The position numbers were made by a program, and so were the translations under genes. From Synechococcus sp. WH 8101 (GTDB taxonomy: Bacteria > Cyanobacteriota > Cyanobacteriia > PCC-6307 > Cyanobiaceae), in assembly GCF_004209775.1 (NCBI RefSeq), contig NZ_CP035914.1, positions 2,046,001 through 2,110,000 on the forward strand: a stretch of DNA of 64,000 nucleotides. The letters are read 5' to 3'. Under the pieces are notes generated by a model, which worked only from the letters and a program-made list of their open reading frames with translations, searched no databases and was not told where the DNA came from. Positions 26,477 to 35,158 of the stretch are shown here, piece after piece. The stretch's first letter is position 1, and every line of letters starts with the position of its first letter.

Positions 26477-27868
26477 ATGACGGTCCGCCCGACCTGCCCT
26501 CTTCGCTTGACCGCTCTCCAGGCTCCACCCGCCCAATCCCGGCGCCGTCTGATGGTGGCCTATGGCCTTGGCGATGCCGGCACCGGCCTGGCCGCCACCC
26601 AACTGGGCTTCTACCTGTTTCCTTTCTTCACCTGTGCCGCCGGCCTGCCCGCCTTTATCGCGGGCTCCCTGCTCACAGTGATCAAGGTGTGGGATGCCCT
26701 CAATGACCCCCTGATCGGCTGGCTCAGCGATCACACCCGCAGCCGCTGGGGCCCCCGCCTGCCCTGGATGCTGGGAGCCGCCCTGCCTCTGGGGATCAGC
26801 CTGGCGTCGATCTGGTGGGTGCCCGAGGGAGACACCCTGCAGCGCACGCTCTACTACGTGGTGATGGCGATCCTGCTGATGACCGCCTACACGAGCGTGA
26901 ATCTGCCCTATGCGGCACTCTCCACCGAGCTCACCCCCGACACAGCGATCCGCACCCGACTCAATGCGGCGCGCTTCACCGGTTCGATCATCGCTGGGCT
27001 CAGCGGTTTGATTGTGGCGTCTGTGGTGCTCAGCAACGGCGCCGATGGCTACCTGCGCATGGGCCAGATCACGGGCACGATTGCCGCCCTCGCCACCCTG
27101 GCCTGCTGCTGGGGGCTGGCTCCCTTTGCAAAAACGGCCCAACGCCCCTCCGGCCAGGCTGAACCGCTTGTGCAGCAGCTGAGGAGGGTGCGCGCCAACG
27201 GCCGTTTCCTGATGGTGCTGGGGCTGTATCTGCTGCTCTGGTTCGCCCTGCAGCTGATGCAAGTGGTGGCCCTGATCTGGCTGGTGCAGGTGATCCACGT
27301 GCCACCGGCGCTGTCCACCTGGATCCTGCTGCCGTTCCAGCTGAGTGCGCTGGTGGGATTGCAGATCTGGAGCCTGCTCTCGAATCGACGGGGACGTATC
27401 ACGGCACTGCGCTGGGGAGCTGGGCTGTGGATCGCCGCCTGCGTTCTCTCGATGCTGGTCCCCGTTCTTCCCGATGGCGCCAGCGGCATGGACCTGGCTC
27501 CCCTGATCGCCCTCATCGTGCTGGTGGGCCTGGGGGCATCGACGGCCTACCTGATCCCCTGGTCGCTGCTGCCCGATGCCATCGACGCCGACCCCAGTCG
27601 CCCTGCAGGTCTCTACACCGCCTGGATGGTGTTCGGCCAGAAACTGATGATCGGCATCAGCATGTCGGTGTTCGGCGGCCTGCTCTCGCTCACCGGCTAC
27701 ATCTCCAGCCAGACCTGCAGCGGCCCCCTCAGCTTCATCGAGCAGCCAGATTCCGCCCTGCTGGCGATCCGCTTCTGCATGGGGCTGATCCCGGCGACTC
27801 TGGTGGTGCTGGGCCTGGTGGTGATGCGACGCTGGCCCGATCGCGGTGCCCATCTGCAACACACCTGA
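26477..27868 (+). CDS. MFS transporter, GPH (sugar:cation symporter)-like
   Basis: About 463 residues and 12 predicted membrane helices. The first cytoplasmic loop has the GPH/MFS_2 signature KVWDALNDPLIGWLSDHTRSRWGPR, then NLPYAALSTELTPD, typical of melibiose-carrier-like proteins. The substrate cannot be read from the sequence; sugars or other small organics are possible. Start: the ATG at 26477 is preferred over the GTG at 26462; neither has a strong ribosome-binding site. The next gene starts 16 bp after the stop. Confidence 0.8.
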   Translation: MTVRPTCPLRLTALQAPPAQSRRRLMVAYGLGDAGTGLAATQLGFYLFPFFTCAAGLPAFIAGSLLTVIKVWDALNDPLIGWLSDHTRSRWGPRLPWMLGAALPLGISLASIWWVPEGDTLQRTLYYVVMAILLMTAYTSVNLPYAALSTELTPDTAIRTRLNAARFTGSIIAGLSGLIVASVVLSNGADGYLRMGQITGTIAALATLACCWGLAPFAKTAQRPSGQAEPLVQQLRRVRANGRFLMVLGLYLLLWFALQLMQVVALIWLVQVIHVPPALSTWILLPFQLSALVGLQIWSLLSNRRGRITALRWGAGLWIAACVLSMLVPVLPDGASGMDLAPLIALIVLVGLGASTAYLIPWSLLPDAIDADPSRPAGLYTAWMVFGQKLMIGISMSVFGGLLSLTGYISSQTCSGPLSFIEQPDSALLAIRFCMGLIPATLVVLGLVVMRRWPDRGAHLQHT

Positions 27869-27884
27869 TGACGCCAACTCTCCG

Positions 27885-28631
27885 ATGAGATCACCACGCT
27901 GGTTACGTCGTCTGGGCAGCAGCCTGCTGATCGGCGGTCAGGCCGTGGCCGCCACGGCCCGGGGGCGGATTAACACCATTGACCTCTTCGACCAACTTCT
28001 GGAGGCCGGCCCCGGCAGCTTCCTGATCGTGATCATCACCGGCATCGCCGCTGGGTCTGTGTTCAACATCCAGGTCGCTGCCGAGCTGAGTCGCCAGGGA
28101 GCCGGCTCCACCGTGGGTGGCATCCTGGCCCTCGGCCTGGCCAGGGAGATCGCCCCCCTGCTCACCGCCACCCTGCTAACGGGCAAGGTGGCCACGGCCT
28201 ATGCGGCCCAGCTGGGAACCATGAAGGTCACCGAACAGATCGATGCGATCACGATGCTCCGCACCGATCCGGTGGAATATCTGGTGGTGCCCCGACTGAT
28301 CGCCATGGTGGTAATGGCACCCGTGCAGTGTCTGCTCTTCTTCGGGGTGGCGATCTGGAGCGGCCAGATCACCAGCACAGAGCTCTACAGCATCCCTCCT
28401 GCGGTGTTCTGGACGTCGGTGCGCACCTGGATGCAACCCGACGACCTGCCCTTCATGTTGATCAAGGCCCTGGTCTTCGGCCTGCAGATTGCCGTGCTCT
28501 CCTGTGGCTGGGGCCTCACCACCGAGGGGGGCCCCAAGGAAGTGGGCACCAGCACCACCGGCTCGGTGGTGATGATTCTGGTGACGGTGGCCCTGATGGA
28601 TGTGCTACTCACTCAGATCCTTTTCGGTTGA
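27885..28631 (+). CDS. mlaE: MlaE-family ABC transporter permease
   Basis: Inner-membrane permease of the phospholipid/lipid retrograde transport (Mla/TGD1-like, plastid Ycf63) systems. 248 residues with five or six membrane spans and the family blocks GLAREIAPLLTATLLTGKVA, AAQLGTMKVTEQIDA and VEYLVVPRLIAMVVMAP. ATG at 27885; the open frame upstream overlaps the transporter gene. It is followed by DUF3119, DUF3086 and plsY on the same strand. The partner ATPase and MCE protein are not in the window. Confidence 0.92.
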   Translation: MRSPRWLRRLGSSLLIGGQAVAATARGRINTIDLFDQLLEAGPGSFLIVIITGIAAGSVFNIQVAAELSRQGAGSTVGGILALGLAREIAPLLTATLLTGKVATAYAAQLGTMKVTEQIDAITMLRTDPVEYLVVPRLIAMVVMAPVQCLLFFGVAIWSGQITSTELYSIPPAVFWTSVRTWMQPDDLPFMLIKALVFGLQIAVLSCGWGLTTEGGPKEVGTSTTGSVVMILVTVALMDVLLTQILFG

Positions 28632-28644
28632 CTTCAGTGCCGGC

Positions 28645-29100
28645 ATGACTCCACCCGATCCCCAGCTCGGCAGCCCCGACTCCACTCTCCCCACAGACCC
28701 AGGCCCGGTGAGCCTGAGCGCCAATCCCCGCCTGCCGCTGCTAGTCCTCCTGCTCAGTGCCGCTCTGTTGCCCCTGCCCCTGGCTCCCTGGCCCACCCTG
28801 GTTGTGGTTCTGTTCAGTCTTTTTTTGCTGCTTCAGGCTTACAGCCTGCGGCTCGAATTCTGTGCCGACACCCTGGTGGTGTGGCGAGGCTCGCAGGAGC
28901 TGCGCCGCTTTCCTTACCAGGACTGGCTGAGCTGGCGATTGTTCGCTCCCTGGCTGCCCGGGCTGTTCTATTTCCGTGAGGTCAAGAGCATCCATCTCCT
29001 GCCGATCCTGTTCGACGCCGAGGAGCTGAAGCGCCAACTGCAGCGACGGCTTGGGGCCCTGGAGCAGCCCAAGCCCGGCGCCTCCAACGCCTCGCCCTGA
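28645..29100 (+). CDS. DUF3119 family protein
   Basis: 151-residue cyanobacterial/plastid-lineage protein. Two adjacent hydrophobic segments (about 31-65) are followed by a soluble PH-like stretch LEFCADTLVVWRGSQELRRFPYQDWLSW and IHLLPILFDAEELKRQLQRRL. The N-terminal 30 residues are Pro/Ser-rich and variable. ATG at 28645, 13 bp after mlaE. Function unknown; its constant place beside lipid genes suggests a role in membrane lipid handling, which is inference. Confidence 0.8.
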   Translation: MTPPDPQLGSPDSTLPTDPGPVSLSANPRLPLLVLLLSAALLPLPLAPWPTLVVVLFSLFLLLQAYSLRLEFCADTLVVWRGSQELRRFPYQDWLSWRLFAPWLPGLFYFREVKSIHLLPILFDAEELKRQLQRRLGALEQPKPGASNASP

Positions 29101-29136
29101 TGAAGCGCTCCACGTCTCCTACCGACCGTCGATGCC

Positions 29137-30075
29137 ATGCCTGACGACACCGATCTGACGCCGCAGGACCCTCAAGCCGAACCAATCAGCACGGAAACCG
29201 ACCCGAGCCAATCCCTGCTCAAGCTCGCCCTCACCGAGCTGCAGGAGCGTCGCGATGCGCTGCAGAAGGAGATCGAGCAGCTTCAACGGCGCAAACAGCA
29301 GATCGAAACGGACCTCAGCACGAACTTCGCCGGCCAGTCCGATGCGATCGCCCGGCGCGTGAAAGGGTTTCAGGAGTATCTGAGCGGAGCGCTCCAGGGG
29401 CTGGCCCAGTCGGTCGACACGCTGGACCTGGTGGCTCAGCCCGTGGTGGTTCAGCCTTCCCCACTGGATCAGCAAGCTAAGGAGGCCACGGCAGCCGATG
29501 CCAAGCCCCAAGCGGCTGCCGCGGCAGTCGCCGACACCTTCCGGCCCGACGAGCCTCTAATCCGCGCCAACCTCGAGCGGTTCCTGGAACAACCGGATTT
29601 CTATGCCGATCCCTGGAAATTGCGCCGCAGCCTTGAGCCGAGCGACACCGCTCTTCTGGAGGATTGGTTCTTGAACCAGGGCGGCCGCGGCGCCCAACCC
29701 AGTCGAGGCAACCGGCCCCGCAACGTGCTGCTGAGCGCCGGCGTGATCGCGATCATCGGCGAGCTCTACGGCGACCAGTTCCAGACGCTGGTGCTGGCCG
29801 GTCAGCCGGAACGGCTGGGGGAATGGCGCCGCGGCCTCCAGGATGCCCTCGGTCTCAGCCGCGAGGATTTCGGTCCCAACAGCGGCATTGTGCTGTTTGA
29901 GCGCGGCGATGCCCTGGTGGAGCGGGCCGACCGGCTGGAGGAGCGGGGTGAGGTGCCGCTGATCCTGATCGATGCGGCCGAACGCGCCGTCGACATCCCC
30001 GTGCTTCAGTTTCCGCTCTGGCTGGCGTTCGCGGCTGGCCCCGATGAGATCGACATCGACGAGGACCTGCTCTAA
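29137..30075 (+). CDS. DUF3086 family protein
   Basis: 312 residues, cyanobacteria-restricted. Residues ~25-100 are a coiled coil (LTELQERRDALQKEIEQLQR), then an Ala-rich linker, then a conserved globular domain (~130-312) with DEPLIRANLERFLEQPDFYADPWKLRR and LLSAGVIAIIGELYGDQFQT. Function unknown. Its stop overlaps the plsY start by one base (TAATG), so translation is coupled. Confidence 0.85.
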   Translation: MPDDTDLTPQDPQAEPISTETDPSQSLLKLALTELQERRDALQKEIEQLQRRKQQIETDLSTNFAGQSDAIARRVKGFQEYLSGALQGLAQSVDTLDLVAQPVVVQPSPLDQQAKEATAADAKPQAAAAAVADTFRPDEPLIRANLERFLEQPDFYADPWKLRRSLEPSDTALLEDWFLNQGGRGAQPSRGNRPRNVLLSAGVIAIIGELYGDQFQTLVLAGQPERLGEWRRGLQDALGLSREDFGPNSGIVLFERGDALVERADRLEERGEVPLILIDAAERAVDIPVLQFPLWLAFAAGPDEIDIDEDLL

Positions 30076-30674
30076 TGGCTTTCCTTTCCCTTCTCCTGGG
30101 TTATCTGCTCGGCTCCATTCCGAGTGGTTATCTCGCCGGGCGCTGGTGCAAGGGCATCGACCTGCGCACGATCGGATCGGGCTCGACCGGTGCCACCAAC
30201 GTGCTGCGCAGCGTGGGGAAGGGCCCCGCTCTGGTGGTGTTTCTGGTGGATGTCACCAAGGGGGCGGCGGCGGTGCTGCTGGCCCGGGCCCTCTCTCAAG
30301 ATGCAACTCTGGCCAACTGGATCGAGGTTGGTGCCGGGCTTGCCGCCCTCGCCGGTCACATCTGGCCGGTGTGGTTGGGGTTCAAGGGCGGCAAGGCGGT
30401 GGCCACGGGCTTCGGCATGTTTCTTGGCCTGGCCTGGCCAGTGGGCCTGGCCTGCTTCGGTGTGTTCCTGGCCGTGTTCTCGCTCAGCCGAATCGTTTCG
30501 CTGGCCAGCGTGATCGCCGCCATCAGCCTGCCTCTGCTGATGGTGGCAGGCAACAACGAGTTGGCCAATGTGTTGATCGCCCTGGTGGCGATGGCGCTGG
30601 TGCTCTGGCGTCACCGCAGCAATTTGCAGCGCCTGATCGAAGGCAGCGAGCCCAGGGTCGGTCAGAACAACTGA
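30075..30674 (+). CDS. plsY: Acyl-phosphate:glycerol-3-phosphate acyltransferase
   Basis: Integral membrane enzyme that makes lysophosphatidate, the first step of phospholipid and glycolipid synthesis. 199 residues, five membrane spans, with the three cytoplasmic motifs: SIPSGYLAGRWCKGID, TIGSGSTGATNVLR and GHIWPVWLGFKGGKAVATG. Start overlaps the DUF3086 stop. Convergent with pyrF, with 6 bp between them. Confidence 0.96.
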   Translation: MAFLSLLLGYLLGSIPSGYLAGRWCKGIDLRTIGSGSTGATNVLRSVGKGPALVVFLVDVTKGAAAVLLARALSQDATLANWIEVGAGLAALAGHIWPVWLGFKGGKAVATGFGMFLGLAWPVGLACFGVFLAVFSLSRIVSLASVIAAISLPLLMVAGNNELANVLIALVAMALVLWRHRSNLQRLIEGSEPRVGQNN

Positions 30675-30680
30675 AGCGAC

Positions 30681-31400
30681 TCAGGCCAACGATGCACAGC
30701 ACTGGGCGAAGGCCCGGTTCGGATCGTCCGCCCTGGTGATCGGCCGTCCGATCACCAGTTGCGTGGCACCGGCCGCCAGGGCCGCTGCCGGTGTCATCAC
30801 CCTGGCCTGATCAGCGGCTTCCGTTCCGCTGGGCCGGACGCCCGGTGTCACTAGCGCAAACGGCTCCGGATGCTGGCTGCGGAGCATGGAGGCCTCCAGG
30901 GGAGAGCAGACGCATCCACCGATGCCTGCCGTCGCCGCCAGCTGGGCCAGTGCCGAGACCCGATCGGCGACGCCGTGCTGCAGGGCCAGCTCCCGTTGCA
31001 GGCGTTGCTCCTCCCAACTGGTGAGCACGGTCACCGCCAACAGGGTGGGCACCGCCACCCCGCCTCTTTCGGCACCCTCTACCGCAGCCGCCTGTGCCGC
31101 ACGAAGCGCCTCGCTGCCGGCGCAGGCATGCACCGTGATCAGCTCCGCCCCGAGCGCAGCCGCCCGCCGGCAGGCCCCTGCCATGGTGGCGGGAATGTCG
31201 TGGAATTTGAGATCGAGAAACACCCGCAGCCCCCGCTGCCGCAACTCCGCCACTACATCGGGCCCGGCCTGAACGAACAGCTCGAGGCCCACCTTCACCC
31301 AACGCAGCCCCGACACCTGAGCGCTCAACGCCAGAGCCTGCTCCGGTGCCATGCCATCAAGGGCGACGATGATGCGGTTGGCGGGATCCCAGCGCATCAA
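30681..31400 (-). CDS. pyrF: Orotidine 5'-phosphate decarboxylase
   Basis: Last step of UMP synthesis. 239 residues; the catalytic array Asp63-x-Lys65-x-x-Asp68 is present ([13 protein letters not shown]), with the N-terminal IIVALDGM strand and the phosphate-binding loop near VTPGVRP. Its ATG overlaps the tyrS stop by 4 bp (ATGA), so it is co-transcribed with tyrS and DUF1825. Confidence 0.97.
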   Translation of the reverse strand: MMRWDPANRIIVALDGMAPEQALALSAQVSGLRWVKVGLELFVQAGPDVVAELRQRGLRVFLDLKFHDIPATMAGACRRAAALGAELITVHACAGSEALRAAQAAAVEGAERGGVAVPTLLAVTVLTSWEEQRLQRELALQHGVADRVSALAQLAATAGIGGCVCSPLEASMLRSQHPEPFALVTPGVRPSGTEAADQARVMTPAAALAAGATQLVIGRPITRADDPNRAFAQCCASLA

Positions 31401-32644
31401 CCCACCAGCCGCCGGAAGGTTTTCTTGCCAAGCTGCAACACCTTGCCCTCCAGCTCGGCGGCGGACGCAAACTCCTGATTGGGATCGCTGATCTTTTCCC
31501 CCTCCAGACGTGCGGCACCGCCTTTGATCTGGCGGCGGGCCTCACTGCTGCTGGAGCAGATGCCCACAGCACTGAGCAGATAGAACGCCTTGGCCGGGAA
31601 GTTCACCTCCGCCAACGACGCTTCAGGCACATCAGCCGACGCATCACCGGCTCCCCCCACCAGGGTGGCGGCATCCGCTTGCGCTTTGGCCGCTGCCTCC
31701 TGGCCATGGCGGCTGGCGGTCACCGCCAAAGCCATCGCCTTCTGTTTCTCGCGAGGGTTCTCTGGCAAGGTCTCCAGATCGAGATCCGTCAACAACGTCA
31801 CGTAGTCGTTGATCGCCCCGTCGCCGACTTTCTCGAGCTTGGAATACATCGAAAGGGGGTCTTCCTCCAGCCCCACGGTGTTGCCGAGGCTTTTGCTCAT
31901 CTTCTGCACCCCGTCGAGGCCGACGAGGATGGGTAGGAGCATGCCGAACTGGGTGCGCTGGCCGAAATGACGTTGCAAATCGCGGCCCATCGCCACATTA
32001 AATTTCTGATCTGTGCCGCCCAGCTCCACATCCGCCTCCACCGCCACGGAGTCATAGCCCTGCAGCAAGGGGTAGAGGAATTCATGGAGCGCAATCGGCG
32101 TGCCGCTGCCGTAGCGCTTGGAGAAATCATCTTTCGCCAGCATCTGGCCCACGGTGGCTGTGCCGAGCAAGCCGATCACCTGGGGCAGATCCAGCCCCTC
32201 CAGCCACTCGCTGTTGCGGCGCACCTCGAGCCGACCCGGGGTTTCAAAATCCAGCAGCGCCTGCTCCTTGGGCTGCCCCTGGCCCAGCTGTTTGAGATAG
32301 GTGGTGGCGTTGGCTTCCACCTGCTCTTTGCTGAGCTGCACCCGGGTGGCGCTCTTACCCGTGGGATCACCGATCCGAGCGGTGAAGTCGCCGATGATCA
32401 ACACCGCCGTATGGCCGGCGTCCTGAAAAGCCCGCAATTTGCGAAACAGGATGCTGTGGCCCAGGTGGATGTCGCTTCCGGTGGGGTCAATGCCCAGCTT
32501 GATCCGCAACGGTCGCCCTTCTGCTGTCGCAGCCGCCAGACGGGCGGCCAGGCATTGATCAGGGTCGCCGGGGTCGCCAGCGGGAAACAGATCAGCCATG
32601 CCACGCGCCAGCCAGCTCGGCAGGGGAAGGGGCGCCTCGGACAT
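31397..32644 (-). CDS. tyrS: Tyrosyl-tRNA synthetase
   Basis: Class I aaRS, 415 residues from the ATG at 32644 ([16 protein letters not shown]). HLGH is at 60-63, KMSKS at 248-252 and the C-terminal S4 RNA-binding domain at ~345-415 ([22 protein letters not shown]). The frame remains open to 32722, where it would overlap DUF1825; the conserved N-terminus argues against that longer start. It sits between DUF1825 and pyrF. Confidence 0.95.
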   Translation of the reverse strand: MSEAPLPLPSWLARGMADLFPAGDPGDPDQCLAARLAAATAEGRPLRIKLGIDPTGSDIHLGHSILFRKLRAFQDAGHTAVLIIGDFTARIGDPTGKSATRVQLSKEQVEANATTYLKQLGQGQPKEQALLDFETPGRLEVRRNSEWLEGLDLPQVIGLLGTATVGQMLAKDDFSKRYGSGTPIALHEFLYPLLQGYDSVAVEADVELGGTDQKFNVAMGRDLQRHFGQRTQFGMLLPILVGLDGVQKMSKSLGNTVGLEEDPLSMYSKLEKVGDGAINDYVTLLTDLDLETLPENPREKQKAMALAVTASRHGQEAAAKAQADAATLVGGAGDASADVPEASLAEVNFPAKAFYLLSAVGICSSSSEARRQIKGGAARLEGEKISDPNQEFASAAELEGKVLQLGKKTFRRLVG

Positions 32645-32718
32645 GACAGAGGGAAAGAGATCGTGCGGATCGTACGGGGGAACCGCGACGCCGAAGGGTC
32701 GGACGCCGCGGCAAAGGC

Positions 32719-33045
32719 TCATGCGGGCGGCTGCTCGAGCTGACTCTTCATCCGCTCCAGGGTGGTGTGCATCTGCTCGAACATTTGTTCCGGCGTGATG
32801 CCGAACTGACCCAGCTGGGTGCGGAGCTGCTCGACGGTGAGCTTGGCCTGAAAGTCCTCCGACAGCTCAAACCGCTTCATGAAAACGCGGTAGCGCTCCA
32901 TCAACTCCTCCATGGTGTCGATGAATTTCTTCTTGCCTTCCCGATCGAACTTGCCGTAATCCGACCCCAGCTGCATGAGCTGCTGATAATCGCCGAACAG
33001 CCGCTTGGCCTCCTCCTGCACGATCTCGGAGTCAAAGAAGGCCAT
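32719..33045 (-). CDS. DUF1825 family protein
   Basis: 108-residue soluble, mostly helical, cyanobacteria-specific protein: [20 protein letters not shown], then [20 protein letters not shown] and RMKSQL near the end. Function unknown. First gene of a likely minus-strand operon with tyrS and pyrF; divergent from the LuxR-type regulator. Confidence 0.85.
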   Translation of the reverse strand: MAFFDSEIVQEEAKRLFGDYQQLMQLGSDYGKFDREGKKKFIDTMEELMERYRVFMKRFELSEDFQAKLTVEQLRTQLGQFGITPEQMFEQMHTTLERMKSQLEQPPA

Positions 33046-33129
33046 CGCCCGTCGATCAACTGCAGACCAGTTTGAACAATCCAGAAGCCACGTAACAGTG
33101 CGGATCTACGCCCCCTGATCACCGCCAAC

Positions 33130-33915
33130 ATGGCAGCAGTGCTACGGACGCTGCCAGCGTCCCCACCCACCGTGGATCTGACCTCGATGATCGGCGACGT
33201 GCAGCAACATCGGCGCGACAGCCGAGCCGTTCTGAGCCACTGCCGAACGGCCATTGCCAGTGCCGATCGGGCCCTGCTGGTCAGCTGGATGGGGTGGTTT
33301 GAAGGCATGGGGCCGCTGGTGGCCGCCACCTCCACCGAAGAGGAATGCCTGCTCAGCCTGCAGAGCAGCGACGCCGACCTGCTCGTTTGCACCGACATGC
33401 TGGAGATCGGCAGCGGTCCCAGCCTGGTGCGCCGCGCCAAGGAGGCCCATCCCGGGCTCAAGACGCTGATGCTGATCCAGCGACCGATTGTGCGCACGAT
33501 TCTGGAAGCGGTGGAGGCCCACTGCGATGGCCTCTGCTCCCACCAGAGCGCTGGCACGGGGGCCGTGCGGACCGCCCTCGCTGCGATCGACAGCGACGGG
33601 ACCTACATGGACGGGGTGATCACCGGGGTGCTGCGTCATGGCCGCCTCGGCGGCAGCTCTGGCCATGGCCCTCTCGCTGAACTGAGCCTGCGGGAAGAGG
33701 ATGTGCTGCGTGGCCTCTGCCGAGGCATGAGCAATCAGGAGATCGCCGATGCCCTGGTGGTATCGATCGACACCGTGAAATCCCACGTGAGCAGCCTGTT
33801 GCGCAAACTGCCGGCCAATGACCGCACCCACGCCGTGGTGGTGGCCTTTCGCGAAGGGCTCGTGGAACTGCCCAACCGCCCGCCGCGCTGGCGCAGTGGC
33901 GACCAGGGTCGGTAA
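33130..33915 (+). CDS. LuxR/NarL-type transcriptional regulator
   Basis: 261 residues. The C-terminal LuxR HTH spans ~187-232 (LSLREEDVLRGLCRGMSNQE and DTVKSHVSSLLRKL). The N-terminal ~150 residues resemble a receiver domain (LLVCTDMLEIGSGPSLVRRA, LKTLMLIQRP), but I see no complete acidic pocket, so phosphorylation is uncertain. No kinase is adjacent. ATG at 33130 in the divergent spacer with DUF1825. Targets unknown. Confidence 0.8.
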   Translation: MAAVLRTLPASPPTVDLTSMIGDVQQHRRDSRAVLSHCRTAIASADRALLVSWMGWFEGMGPLVAATSTEEECLLSLQSSDADLLVCTDMLEIGSGPSLVRRAKEAHPGLKTLMLIQRPIVRTILEAVEAHCDGLCSHQSAGTGAVRTALAAIDSDGTYMDGVITGVLRHGRLGGSSGHGPLAELSLREEDVLRGLCRGMSNQEIADALVVSIDTVKSHVSSLLRKLPANDRTHAVVVAFREGLVELPNRPPRWRSGDQGR

Positions 33916-33947
33916 GGTCCTGCCGAAGCAACGGGATAACAGCAACC

Positions 33948-34529
33948 ATGGCCCGTGGGCACTGGCTCGATCCCCTGGCCCGCAAAGTGCTTCAGGCGAT
34001 AGGCGATCTTCCGGCGGACGCGCCGGCCCCCACCCTGCCTTCCGCATCCATGGCCGCTCCGATCCAGGAGCCTGATTGGTTTCTGGACGTGAACAGGGCC
34101 ACTGCGGAGCAGTGGCAGCGTCTGCCGGGCTGCACCGCCACGATGGTCGACCTCCTGATCCGTCTGCAGCAGGGCGGCGTGCAGTTCAGCCAGGCCGACG
34201 ATCTGTTTCAACTGCTTGAGCTGCCCCCAGTGCTGGCGGAACGCTGGCGGCCGCACCTGATCTTCCACTGGTATGGCGATGCGCCCCCGCTGACGCCGAC
34301 GGCTCCGATCGATCTCAACGCTGATGCGGCTCCCACCCTGCAAGAGGCGCTGGCATGGCCGCCCCAACGGTTGGAGCGCCTCATCGAAGAGCGACGTCGC
34401 CGGCCCTTTGCTCACCTGGCCGACCTGCAGGAACGCCTTTGCCTGCCTCCCCAGACGGTGGAGGCTCTGATCGGGCGGGTGCGTTTCGGGGCGACGCGTC
34501 CGGGACCCAGCCTGCCTCCCGGCCGCTGA
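33948..34529 (+). CDS. Helix-hairpin-helix (ComEA-like) protein
   Basis: 193 residues. Two tandem HhH-type units: DVNRATAEQWQRLPGCTATM (about 46-90) and IDLNADAAPTLQEALAWPPQRL (about 120-175), as in ComEA-type DNA-binding repeats. No signal peptide or membrane anchor, so a cytoplasmic location is likely. Seven bp upstream of a GIY-YIG-like nuclease gene, so the two probably form a functional pair. Specific role unknown. Confidence 0.7.
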   Translation: MARGHWLDPLARKVLQAIGDLPADAPAPTLPSASMAAPIQEPDWFLDVNRATAEQWQRLPGCTATMVDLLIRLQQGGVQFSQADDLFQLLELPPVLAERWRPHLIFHWYGDAPPLTPTAPIDLNADAAPTLQEALAWPPQRLERLIEERRRRPFAHLADLQERLCLPPQTVEALIGRVRFGATRPGPSLPPGR

Positions 34530-34536
34530 AACGACC

Positions 34537-35127
34537 ATGGTGCCGACGCCTCGTCAGGGAGATCTGTTTGCCCAGACCAGCTGGAGCAGCAGCGCTGACG
34601 CTCCAGGCCTCAGCCTCAGTGCACCGCAGTTGCGCCAATGGCAACGCCGGATTCAACGTCACCAGGCGCCCCTGTTCGCGGGCCATGGGCAGCCAACAGC
34701 ACTGCAGCAAACCCAGCTGTTTGCTGCTCCAGCGGATCCCCTGGCCGCGCTAGCCCCCCTCAGCCTGCGCCCGCTGCCGCTCACCTTCTGGCGTTGGCCC
34801 GAGAGCCCCCATCAGGGAGCGGCGATCTACCTGGTGATGGATCGCCCCCCCGACCTCAGCACCCCGATCCTGCTCTACGTGGGCGAAACGAAAGCGGCGG
34901 ATCGCCGTTGGAAGGGAGAGCACGACTGCAAGGCCTACCTGGCGGCCTATGGCGATGCCCTGTGCAGCGCCGGTCTGCCACAGCAGACCAGCATCCGTTT
35001 CTGGACCGATGTGCCAGCCGACACCCGGCAGCGACGACGGTTGGAACAGGCTCTGATCCAGGCCTGGTTACCGCCGTTCAACAAGGAGACCCGAGATCGA
35101 TGGGCCACCCCCTTCAGCACGGACTGA
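34537..35127 (+). CDS. GIY-YIG-like nuclease-domain protein
   Basis: 196 residues. The C-terminal ~100 residues match the GIY-YIG plan: AAIYLVMD (first strand, GIY position), LLYVGETKAADRRWKGEHDC (YVGET, with the catalytic Arg in the following helix) and RRRLEQALIQAWLPPFNKET (metal Glu and final Asn). The N-terminal ~90 residues are proline/glutamine-rich and unrecognised. It directly follows the HhH gene. DNA processing is the likely job; the substrate is unknown. Confidence 0.7.
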   Translation: MVPTPRQGDLFAQTSWSSSADAPGLSLSAPQLRQWQRRIQRHQAPLFAGHGQPTALQQTQLFAAPADPLAALAPLSLRPLPLTFWRWPESPHQGAAIYLVMDRPPDLSTPILLYVGETKAADRRWKGEHDCKAYLAAYGDALCSAGLPQQTSIRFWTDVPADTRQRRRLEQALIQAWLPPFNKETRDRWATPFSTD

Positions 35128-35158
35128 TTCGTAGCATCGCTCCAGAAGCCGCCCCTCC

